DNA from: Thermodesulfobacteriaceae bacterium
Lineage (GTDB): Bacteria > Desulfobacterota > Thermodesulfobacteria > Thermodesulfobacteriales > Thermodesulfobacteriaceae
Length of the DNA stretch: 8,050 nucleotides
Direction of reading: 5' to 3'
Assembly: GCA_015494725.1 (NCBI GenBank)
Contig: WGAR01000048.1
Span: forward strand, 1-8,050
Shown: in pieces, positions 1 to 6,154 of the stretch
Layout: the number at the start of each line of letters is the position of its first letter
Numbering within the stretch: the stretch's first letter is position 1
The notes under the pieces: generated by a model
The model's database searches: none
Told to the model about the DNA's origin: nothing
The model's input: only the letters and a program-made list of their open reading frames with translations
Translations under genes and position numbers: made by a program

Positions 1-164
1 GCCGTGAAATTCACCCCTGTCGCCTCTCGGAAACCCGTCCCGGTAGGGGGAATAACGGTGAAGTTCACCCCGATGGCTTCGCGATATCCGGTCCCGCTAG
101 GAGCTACGGCCCTGAAGTTTACCCCCCTGGCCTCGCGGCGGCCCACACCTCCGGCGGGAGCAAC
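1..164 (-). repeat. 54-bp in-frame tandem repeat encoding 18-residue units
   Basis: The plus strand shows near-copies of gtgaaattcacccc at positions 4, 58 and 112, exactly 54 bases apart. On the minus strand each unit encodes GVNF followed by a variable stretch, then PxGTG and an aromatic residue, then REA. The unit nearest the N-terminus is degenerate (PAGGVGR in place of PSGTGY). The array continues beyond the left edge, so the copy number is unknown. Confidence 0.85.
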
Positions 165-290
165 CTTCCGGGGAGAAGGCCGTGAAATCTCTTGAGGAGC
201 CTTAAAAGATCTTTTAAAAGGTTCGGGTTTAAAGGCCCAGCCCTTCCCCAGGGTAATTAAAGATAGGATGATCACCAGAAGTCTCTTCAT
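1..290 (-). CDS. Exported 18-residue-repeat protein (partial, C-terminus outside window)
   Basis: I do not recognise this protein family. The frame opens with ATG at 290 and stays open for 96 codons to the window edge. It starts MKRLLVIILSLITLGKGWAF, a typical Sec signal peptide with cleavage probably after the Ala at residue 19. A basic, Pro-rich linker follows (residues 20-42), and from about residue 43 an 18-residue tandem repeat with the pattern REAxGVNFTxxxPxGTG(Y/F). Three successive REAxGVNF cores start at residues 52, 70 and 88. The start lies 6 bases after the stop of the upstream S8 protease gene, with no clear Shine-Dalgarno sequence, so translation is probably coupled to it. The mature protein should be periplasmic or surface-exposed. 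It could be a repeat stalk, a protease substrate or a peptide precursor; the sequence does not decide between these. I am confident that the gene is real and make no claim about its function. Confidence 0.75.
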   Translation of the reverse strand, partial: MKRLLVIILSLITLGKGWAFKPEPFKRSFKAPQEISRPSPRKVAPAGGVGRREARGVNFRAVAPSGTGYREAIGVNFTVIPPTGTGFREATGVNFT

Positions 291-296
291 ATTTTG

Positions 297-2717
297 TTAG
301 TGCCGCGCCGTGGCTTTTTGGTTCAAAAGACCGGCAAAGAGGTTTTCCGTCCACTCCGGGGCGGGGAGGGCCTTTCCCTTTCCGGGAAGAAGCTTCTCGG
401 GAACGTGATCCCGGTATCCCTCCTCGGCCAGGGCCAGGAGTCCGCTCACGAAGGCCGCGGAGAAGGAGGTCCCGGAGAGGAAGTTGTGGCGGTTTCCCGG
501 AACGGTGGTGAGAATCTTTTTCGCCGGAGCAAGGATGTCCGCCGCCTCCCTAGAACCACGCGGTTTCCCTTCGGCCTCAAGGCTTCCCACGGCGATCACT
601 CCGGGATGAGAGGCCGGAAAGGCGGCCCTTTTCCCGTAGCCCACCGGAGCCACCACCAGAACACCTAAACTTCGGGCCCGATCAAGCAGACGGGCGAGAA
701 GGGGATCGGCTCCCTCTCTTCCCAGACTGAGGTTGATCACCCGCGCCTTTTCGGTGAGAGCCCGATCCAGGGCCCGGGCCAGGGTGGTGCTGTAGCACTC
801 TCCCCGCGGAGAGGTCCCCGGAAGCTCCCGGCAGGCCCTTAAGGCCAGGATGTCGGCCTCCGGAGCTACCCCCACAATACCGAAGCCGTTTTCCGAGGCC
901 GCGATGATCCCGGCCACCGCGGTTCCGTGCACCTCGGCCCGGTACCTCTCCCGGGGCACGAAGTTAAGATGAAGGACCACGCGATCTTCAAGGTCCTGAT
1001 GCCGGAAGTCCACGCCGGTGTCCACCACCGCCACCCTCACACCCCGGCCGGTGAGAAAACGATGCAGATGCTCCGGGTGGAACATTTGCAGGGCCACCTG
1101 GTGAGGGAAAAGGGGGTCGGAAAAGGTCCGAAAGATGAAGTTGGGCTGGGAAAGGAGGACCCCGGCCTCGCGGGAAAGGCGACGGGAGAGTTCCGGTATG
1201 TCCCGGTAAGGGACCGTGGTGCGAAATAGATATACCTTAACTCTCAGGGTCCGGAGAGAAAAATTGAAAAGCTCCTTCAAGTTGTATTTCCGGCGCAGAT
1301 CACCCAGACGCTTTTCGGAAAGGTCCTTTTTCCGGAAGACCACCAGCACCTGTTGCGGCACATAGGCTCTCTTTTCCCGAAAGCCGAAGCTCCAGACCGG
1401 GCTTTCGGCCACCATCTGCCCCTCGGCATCAAAACCGTGCACCCGCCAGTAATAACGCTTCTTCCGGGAAAAGAAGTGTTTCAGGGCGAAAGAGGAAAGG
1501 CGATAGTAAGGATCGCGGGTGTAAGCCGAAAAGACGGGTTTTTGCTTCGGATCTTCGTAGAACTCAACCAGATAGCGTACGAGCCCCTTTCTCGGCTTCC
1601 AGCGAAACTCGATCATTCCGTAATCAAGAAGGGTCCCGTTTTCCGGGGAAACCAGGGTCAGGGGAAAGATGCGGGGTTTTTCGCGGGCGGTCACGAAGTA
1701 AACGATGGAGGGAAGCTCGAAGTCCGGCCGGGGATCTTCGATCACGAAGCGCACCACATGGGTTCCGGGATCAAAGGTGGGAAGGGGAGGGATCGGCGGG
1801 GTCTCGAAGACCACCTCACCGGCATAGACCAGCTCCCGCTGCACATAGGAAAGGAGGCGTCCGTCCACCTCCCAGTAAGCCCGGAAAAACCCGGAACCGG
1901 TGTATCGCACCCGGGCGTAGGCCCGAAGACCGCGGTAGTGTCGCGGGATGGTGATCTCTCCCCGACCGTTGGGGAAGTAAAGTTCAAGCCGCTTGATGTG
2001 AAAGCCCGCTAAGGCCTCGGTGGTGATGGTGATGTTGAGGGTGGTGGTGATGGGAGAAGGCCCTCCGGTAAAGGTTCTCTGGTAGGTAAGGCTCGTAATT
2101 CCGCGGGAAAGGGCCCGGCGCAAAACGGCCACGGGAATGGTGAGGGTTTCGGTGGCGGTGCCGGTGCGGCCGGTAATGGTCACCGAAAGCGTCCGCGAGA
2201 CGCGGCCGAGAACCGTGGCTCCGGCCTTAAAGGTCCCCTGAGAAGAGGTAAGGGTCAGAGTGGTGGGGGCGGAGGCCCGGAAGGTGTAGGTCAGGGTGCG
2301 CACGGAGGTCTCCCCGCGAGGGACCCTTACCGCCGAGGGGCTAACCACCCCGGTCACGGTAAGGGGCGAGAGGATGTTCACCGTGGTGGTGGCCGGATCG
2401 GGGGGGTTGGGAGGAGTGGCGCAGAAAACCGGATCGGACTCCACGGTTATGGTAAAGGTTCCCGCTGAGGAATAGACATGGGAGGTGGAAAGGGTACAGG
2501 GACTGACCACACAGTTTCCGAGCGTACTCCAGCCCGAGCCGTCCCCGAAGTTTATTCTTAAGGGGCAGGAAGGTGTGGTAAGAAAAGTGGCCGTAGCGGT
2601 AACGTTTATCGTGTCTCCCACATTGGCCGTGGCCGGGCTTGCAGTGACCGTGATGGCCCGGGCCGTCCCGGAAAGTAGCCCGATAAGAATAATCAGAAAA
2701 AGCCCTATCCTTCTCAT
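297..2717 (-). CDS. Exported S8 (subtilisin-family) serine protease with PKD and FN3-like domains
   Basis: An 806-residue exported endopeptidase. A signal peptide (1-21, ending TARA) is followed by a PKD-like domain (about 22-117, with INFGDGSG and a later HVYSSAGTFTITV), a second beta-rich Thr-rich region (118-235), further beta-sandwich segments (236-350), an FN3-like domain (353-447), a pro-domain (about 454-530) and the catalytic domain (about 555-770). Triad residues are visible: Asp566 in VAVVDTG, His597 in VHGTAVAG and Ser751 in SGTSFSAAF. The oxyanion-hole Asn of subtilases (usually in AAGN before G) appears replaced by Tyr694 in APVGYGK. The usual Pro after the GTSxA motif is Ala. 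Most secreted subtilases carry the pro-domain directly after the signal peptide; here it sits behind about 450 residues of beta domains. ATG at 2717 is preceded by a strong AAGGAGG. The gene lies 12 bases after the barrel-protein stop, inside the sigma-factor operon. It may act in the periplasm or at the cell surface. Confidence 0.9.
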   Translation of the reverse strand: MRRIGLFLIILIGLLSGTARAITVTASPATANVGDTINVTATATFLTTPSCPLRINFGDGSGWSTLGNCVVSPCTLSTSHVYSSAGTFTITVESDPVFCATPPNPPDPATTTVNILSPLTVTGVVSPSAVRVPRGETSVRTLTYTFRASAPTTLTLTSSQGTFKAGATVLGRVSRTLSVTITGRTGTATETLTIPVAVLRRALSRGITSLTYQRTFTGGPSPITTTLNITITTEALAGFHIKRLELYFPNGRGEITIPRHYRGLRAYARVRYTGSGFFRAYWEVDGRLLSYVQRELVYAGEVVFETPPIPPLPTFDPGTHVVRFVIEDPRPDFELPSIVYFVTAREKPRIFPLTLVSPENGTLLDYGMIEFRWKPRKGLVRYLVEFYEDPKQKPVFSAYTRDPYYRLSSFALKHFFSRKKRYYWRVHGFDAEGQMVAESPVWSFGFREKRAYVPQQVLVVFRKKDLSEKRLGDLRRKYNLKELFNFSLRTLRVKVYLFRTTVPYRDIPELSRRLSREAGVLLSQPNFIFRTFSDPLFPHQVALQMFHPEHLHRFLTGRGVRVAVVDTGVDFRHQDLEDRVVLHLNFVPRERYRAEVHGTAVAGIIAASENGFGIVGVAPEADILALRACRELPGTSPRGECYSTTLARALDRALTEKARVINLSLGREGADPLLARLLDRARSLGVLVVAPVGYGKRAAFPASHPGVIAVGSLEAEGKPRGSREAADILAPAKKILTTVPGNRHNFLSGTSFSAAFVSGLLALAEEGYRDHVPEKLLPGKGKALPAPEWTENLFAGLLNQKATARH

Positions 2718-2729
2718 GGCCTTCCTCCT

Positions 2730-4700
2730 TTAGATGGAAAAACTCCAGTGAATATTAAGCAGGAGATAGATCCCGTATTCCTCGTCGGACTGATCATAGA
2801 CCCGATCCACCGTACGGCGGTATTCACCCCGGAGCTGAAACGAGGATTTGAGGGAGCCGCGGATCAGGGGTTTGAGGTTGTATCCCAGGTTGAACCGAAA
2901 ATCGAGATTGCGCTGATCGGTGTTCCCCTGGTTGTCCTTCATCACATTGTAGGTTCCCCCGAGGTCGAAGGAGGCCTTTCCGGAAAGAAGGCTTTTCCGG
3001 AAGTCCAGGGTGTAGGTCCAGGTCCAGGTCTTGGCCCCGGTGGGAAGGGTGCGGGATTCGTTGTAGGCCACCCCGGTGCTAAGGGAGAGGGTCTCTCCGT
3101 TGTAGGCGGGCATGAAGGAAAGAGTAAGGGTGGCGGTATCGTAGTCCTGCGGGGTGCGGTCGTTCATGAAGGCATAATTACCCGATAGGTTGAGGTTTAA
3201 GGCGCCCAGCATGAGCCCCACCTGGGCTCCGAAGGTATCGGTGTGGGTCTTTACCGAAAAGGCCCCTTCGGGCTCATGACGGCTGTCCTGGATGCTTTTC
3301 TGATAAAAAAGGGTGATGGGAGCACGGCTGAAACGGGTCCAGGTATAGTTCACCCCCAGCTGGGTGTCGTAGGTTCGGGGAAAGAGGGAGTCCCCCTCCA
3401 CGTTGTCGTGATAGCGCGAGAAACGCAGATCCAGGGAATGGACGCCCCGGGAAAACCCTCCGCTTAAGGCCAGCCCCTCGCGATCCTTAAGGGGCGATTG
3501 TCCCACCACATCGTAATCGCGACCGAAGTACTCGTAGAGGGCCTCGTAACGGTAGCTTCCGCTCGCCCCTCCCAGCCTTACCCGCCAGGCCGAGGAGGAT
3601 TCCCTTCCCAACTCATCCGAGGTATCCGGGTCGTAACGGGAAAAGTCAAGCTCCGCCTCGGCGGAAAGTTTTTCCGAAAAGCGGCCCTCCATGGTAAAGG
3701 CCAGGACATCCCCCCGGGTGCTTCCCCCGGAGGAGGCCATGCCGAAGTAGCTTGCGGATTCCTCTCCCTCGGCGTAAAGGATCTTTAGCCCCAGTTTTTC
3801 CTGGAACCAGTGGCCCTCGCCCACCACCCCCACGATGTGGCGGTCGGAATCCAGGCTGAGCCCGGTTCCGCCCTTGAGACCGTAAACCTGGTCCCCCTTA
3901 AGGCTAAAAAACCTGAGGGCGTAGGAGCCGGCCTCCAGACGGAAGTATCCTCCCCGACGGGCCAGGGAATTGAAGGTATTGGGGGTCTCGGTGATCATTA
4001 CATCCCCGAGATCCCCCTGAAAGCGAAACCCATCTCCCCGATACTCCCCGGTGAAGAGCCAGCTCGTAAGATCAAGCCCTTTTTGTAGGGGTACTGCCCC
4101 GCCTCCCGACGGAGATCCGGGAGCTACGGATCCTCCGTAGAATCCCGAGGAAAGAGGTGTGCTCTGATCCAGAAACCTTAGGTGGGTGCGCAGACCCAGG
4201 TTCCAGGAGGGATTACCCAGCCGGGCCTCCGAAGCGAGATCGGCCTCGGCCTTGCGATCCGGAGTGTCCGGAGGAGGGTCGGGTTTTTTGAGGGCTTGCT
4301 GATAGTAGGCCGAAAGCTCGTTACGAACCACGGCTTCCTGAAAGAGACGGGTGTGCCGGGTGACGAAATGCAATTCGGTCTGAAGCGTCTCTCCCGAAGG
4401 CCCGAGCACGCTCACCGTAAGGGTGTGGTCGCCCGGGGGCAGAACCTCGAAAGGCCGATACCGCACCTCCGCCTCCTTTCTTTCGAGCACTCCGGTAATG
4501 TCGGTCTGATCCAGGATGACCTGAAGCGAGGAAAAATCCACCGGGATCAAAAAACGGAAGCGAATCTCCGGCCGCCGGGCCACCACGACCTCTCCCTCTC
4601 GCGGAGAGCAAAATTCTATCCAGGTCTCCCCGGCCTGCCCCACCCCTCCCCAGGCTAAAGCCGTTAAAAGAAAAAGAGCTACCCCTACCCACTTCTTCAC
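2730..4700 (-). CDS. Outer-membrane beta-barrel protein with N-terminal Ig-like domain
   Basis: A 656-residue protein. A signal peptide (1-23, ending VGQA) is followed by an Ig-like domain (about 25-115) of the type that opens with 'SPxEGxVVxxRRPEI' and ends in 'LPPGDHTLTVSV'. A charged, Pro-rich linker (about 116-165) leads to roughly 490 residues of alternating aromatic/hydrophobic and polar residues, as in transmembrane beta strands (for example YRYEALYEYFGRDYDV and DLRFNLGYNL-like stretches). The C-terminus YLLLNIHWSFSI resembles the beta-signal read by the BAM complex, although the last residue is Ile rather than Phe or Trp. Translation starts at GTG 4700, preceded by a purine-rich GGGGGAAGAAGG, 45 bases after the anti-sigma stop. 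The role is unknown: it could be a pore, a surface anchor or a partner of the protease encoded next. The barrel assignment is from sequence pattern only; I do not recognise a named family. Confidence 0.8.
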   Translation of the reverse strand: MKKWVGVALFLLTALAWGGVGQAGETWIEFCSPREGEVVVARRPEIRFRFLIPVDFSSLQVILDQTDITGVLERKEAEVRYRPFEVLPPGDHTLTVSVLGPSGETLQTELHFVTRHTRLFQEAVVRNELSAYYQQALKKPDPPPDTPDRKAEADLASEARLGNPSWNLGLRTHLRFLDQSTPLSSGFYGGSVAPGSPSGGGAVPLQKGLDLTSWLFTGEYRGDGFRFQGDLGDVMITETPNTFNSLARRGGYFRLEAGSYALRFFSLKGDQVYGLKGGTGLSLDSDRHIVGVVGEGHWFQEKLGLKILYAEGEESASYFGMASSGGSTRGDVLAFTMEGRFSEKLSAEAELDFSRYDPDTSDELGRESSSAWRVRLGGASGSYRYEALYEYFGRDYDVVGQSPLKDREGLALSGGFSRGVHSLDLRFSRYHDNVEGDSLFPRTYDTQLGVNYTWTRFSRAPITLFYQKSIQDSRHEPEGAFSVKTHTDTFGAQVGLMLGALNLNLSGNYAFMNDRTPQDYDTATLTLSFMPAYNGETLSLSTGVAYNESRTLPTGAKTWTWTYTLDFRKSLLSGKASFDLGGTYNVMKDNQGNTDQRNLDFRFNLGYNLKPLIRGSLKSSFQLRGEYRRTVDRVYDQSDEEYGIYLLLNIHWSFSI

Positions 4701-4745
4701 CCTTCTTCCCCCTTCCCGGGAGGCCGCGGGTTCGGAAAAAAACTT

Positions 4746-5336
4746 TCAGGAGGAGGCCCTTTCCGCCAGAGTTACGAGAGGGCTTTTCCTGAAAACCGCA
4801 AGGACCCGTGGGACCTCTCCGGGGTTTTTTACCTTTATGACATAAAGGCCCGAGGGATACGGGCCATCCACGATCCGGGCTCCCACCGAGAGGAGAAGAC
4901 GTCGTATCTCTCCCTCCCGGGCCTCGGGCCGGAAGAGGACATTTATCAGTTCACCCCTTTCCTTTACCGGAGCGGAAAGGGTGGTGTAGTGTAGAGGAGA
5001 GGGGTGGTAGGCCTTGATCCCCAGAAACACGATAAGGAGAAATTGAAAAATGATGACCAGGGTTTTGAAGGAGGGAAAGGCCCGGAGCGTAAAGACCCGA
5101 ATCCGCCTTCTCGGCGGATGCAACCGGGCCCTAAGGCGCAGAAACAGGTCCTTCGGAGGTCTTTCCTCGGCCGCAAGAAGATCGTAGGCCCCGGAAAGAG
5201 CCCTCCACTCCTCGAGTTCTTCCCGAAGGGCCGGGTCCTTCTTAAGAGCCTCCTCCACCCTTCTCCTTTCCGGCTCGGAAAGGAGTCCTCTTACATAATA
5301 CGGTAAAAGATCCCGGATCTCTTTTTCAGAGGACAT
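4746..5336 (-). CDS. Single-pass membrane anti-sigma factor with pro-domain-like periplasmic domain
   Basis: A 196-residue protein that overlaps the ECF sigma gene by 11 bases and is almost certainly its anti-sigma factor. Residues 1-60 form a helical cytoplasmic domain (RDLLPYYVRGLLSEPERRRV, then DPALREELEEW) of the zf-HC2/anti-sigma type, but the His and Cys zinc ligands of that family are absent. A basic stretch (71-80) precedes one transmembrane helix (about 91-109, LVIIFQFLLIVFLG). Residues about 126-194 form a small periplasmic domain with predicted strand-helix-strand-helix-strand order: INVLFRP, then EGEIRRLLLSVGARIV, then GPYPSGLYVIKV, then a helix at 172-184 and LVTLAERA. Similar C-terminal domains (GARIVDGPxxxGLYxV) are, from memory, common in proteobacterial anti-sigma factors. 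It should hold the sigma factor at the membrane until an envelope signal or proteolysis frees it. The start is ATG 5336. Confidence 0.85.
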   Translation of the reverse strand: MSSEKEIRDLLPYYVRGLLSEPERRRVEEALKKDPALREELEEWRALSGAYDLLAAEERPPKDLFLRLRARLHPPRRRIRVFTLRAFPSFKTLVIIFQFLLIVFLGIKAYHPSPLHYTTLSAPVKERGELINVLFRPEAREGEIRRLLLSVGARIVDGPYPSGLYVIKVKNPGEVPRVLAVFRKSPLVTLAERASS

Positions 5337-5868
5337 CTTCGCGCCTCACCCCCATCTCTTCAAGGATTTTGCGGAGCTTTTTCTTAGCGTGAAAGACCCG
5401 GGTCTTTACCGTATTTACCGGAATATTCAGGACCTGGGCCACCTCCTCGTAACGCAGCCCGTGAAAGAACACCAGATCCAGGACCTCCCGGTGGGTGAGA
5501 GGAAGTCGTTTCAGGGCTCTCGCGAGCAACCTAAACCGCTCCCTTTCCATGCTCTCTTCCACCGGATTCTGGCCTCCGGCTGTTTCCTCGTATTCCACCT
5601 CTTCATGCCGTCTCTCCCTGCGAAGGGTCTTAAAGGTCAAATGCCGGGCGATGCTGTACATCCATACGAGGGCCTGCGAACGCCCCTCAAAATTCTTTGC
5701 CGATCGCCAGATCTCAAGATAGGTTTCCATCATGATATCCTCGGTTTTCTCCCGGTCTCCGCAGAGACGATAAATATAGAACCAGATCTTTTCGGCCGTG
5801 AGCCGATAAAGCTCCTCAAAAGCCCGCTCATCTCCGGAGGCCACTCTTTCAAGAAGTCTCTCAATCAC
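5326..5868 (-). CDS. ECF-type RNA polymerase sigma factor (sigma-70 family)
   Basis: A 180-residue protein of usual ECF length. Region 2 spans about residues 8-85 (SGDERAFEELYRLTAEKIWF, then DREKTEDIMMETYLEIW, then WMYSIARHLTFKTLRRERR) and contacts the polymerase and the -10 element. A short acidic linker (86-108) leads to region 4 (about 112-168) with LPLTHREVLDLVFFHGLRYE and the helix-turn-helix EEVAQVLNIPVNTVKTRVFH that reads the -35 element. Translation starts at GTG 5868: an in-frame ATG is lacking, and the nearby ATG at 5870 is followed at once by a stop. The start is supported by AAAAGGA about 7 bases upstream. It is the first gene of the leftward unit and probably directs transcription of the envelope genes behind it. 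No clear ECF-type promoter is visible upstream, so autoregulation cannot be shown. Confidence 0.93.
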   Translation of the reverse strand: MIERLLERVASGDERAFEELYRLTAEKIWFYIYRLCGDREKTEDIMMETYLEIWRSAKNFEGRSQALVWMYSIARHLTFKTLRRERRHEEVEYEETAGGQNPVEESMERERFRLLARALKRLPLTHREVLDLVFFHGLRYEEVAQVLNIPVNTVKTRVFHAKKKLRKILEEMGVRREDVL

Positions 5869-6050
5869 ATAAGTGTCCTTTTCAAAGGATAAGGTTCATA
5901 ATTTCTTTTTTAACATTTTTAAAGATATTTTCCAAGATTTTAAGAAAAGATAGCCATTGATATTTTACATAAAATTCAAATCCCCCTTTTGAGGTATGAT
6001 TACTTTTATCTAAATTTATTCCATAAAACTTAAGAAGACGAAAAGGTAAA

Positions 6051-6070
6051 CCTTGGATTTCCGTCCAAGG
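6051..6070. repeat. Inverted repeat, 7-bp perfect arms
   Basis: The arms CCTTGGA (6051-6057) and TCCAAGG (6064-6070) flank the 6-base loop tttccg. On the plus strand the stem is followed by ggttttaaacttttt, which is T-rich but not a clean terminator tail. No plus-strand gene ends upstream, so an operator or a leader hairpin of the leftward transcript is as likely as a terminator. Confidence 0.6.
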
Positions 6071-6083
6071 GGTTTTAAACTTT

Positions 6084-6097
6084 TTGATCCGGATCAA
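6084..6097. promoter_or_regulatory. FNR/CRP-family operator, perfect palindrome
   Basis: TTGATCCGGATCAA matches the known FNR consensus TTGAT-N4-ATCAA at every fixed position and is symmetric throughout, including the central CCGG. Its centre (6090.5) lies about 41 to 44 bases upstream of the start site expected from the -10-like sequence at 6118-6127. That is the position of an activator contacting polymerase at a class II promoter. It probably controls the ferredoxin/DUF1566 pair and could also affect the divergent sigma operon. Which regulator of the family binds is unknown. Confidence 0.6.
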
Positions 6098-6117
6098 GGA
6101 GGAATTTAGGGGGGAAC

Positions 6118-6128
6118 TTAATATAAAA
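6118..6128 (+). promoter_or_regulatory. -10 region of the ferredoxin promoter
   Basis: TTAATATAAAA contains TATAAA (6122-6127), a good -10 hexamer. At the right spacing upstream there is no recognisable -35 (gaggaa), which fits an activator-dependent promoter served by the palindrome at 6084-6097. Transcription would begin near 6131-6135, leaving a leader of about 20 bases with the Shine-Dalgarno TAAGGAGG at 6140-6147. The start site is inferred. Confidence 0.45.
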
Positions 6129-6154
6129 GTAGATCCTGATAAGGAGGTTTAGTT

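Larger units (their letters stand above)
5869..6154. other. AT-rich divergent intergenic region
   Basis: This stretch separates the leftward sigma operon from the rightward ferredoxin operon and must hold both promoters. Its base composition is far more AT-rich than the GC-rich genes on either side, especially at 5880-6050. It contains an inverted repeat (6051-6070), a perfect FNR-like palindrome (6084-6097) and a -10-like TATAAA (6122). A minus-strand open frame of 71 codons crosses it but has only a TTG start without a ribosome binding site, and I do not regard it as a gene. For the sigma operon I see only weak -35/-10 candidates. Confidence 0.8.

Noticed and set aside
4..195. Plus-strand 63-codon open frame over the repeats
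   Set aside because: It is the antisense shadow of the tandem repeats; the minus-strand frame has the signal peptide, the operon position and sensible composition.
4701..4745. GC-rich partial palindrome between the anti-sigma and barrel genes as a terminator
   Set aside because: The possible stem around CCCGGGAGGCCGCGGG is imperfect and not followed by a T-run on the minus strand, so transcription probably continues.
5905..5935. TTGGAA-N17-TAAAAA on the minus strand as promoter of the sigma operon
   Set aside because: Both hexamers are weak and such matches are expected by chance in AT-rich DNA, so I did not list it as a feature.
5882..6097. 71-codon minus-strand open frame in the intergenic region
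   Set aside because: It starts at TTG within the FNR-like palindrome, has no Shine-Dalgarno sequence, its only internal Met is four codons from the end, and its composition reflects AT-rich noncoding DNA.
6113..6140. GGAACTT followed by TCCTGA, resembling an ECF (RpoE-type) -35/-10 pair before the ferredoxin gene
   Set aside because: The start site would fall at about 6146, inside the Shine-Dalgarno sequence (6140-6147), leaving no usable leader; the spacer (14) is also short. Sigma control of the ferredoxin gene is therefore not supported.
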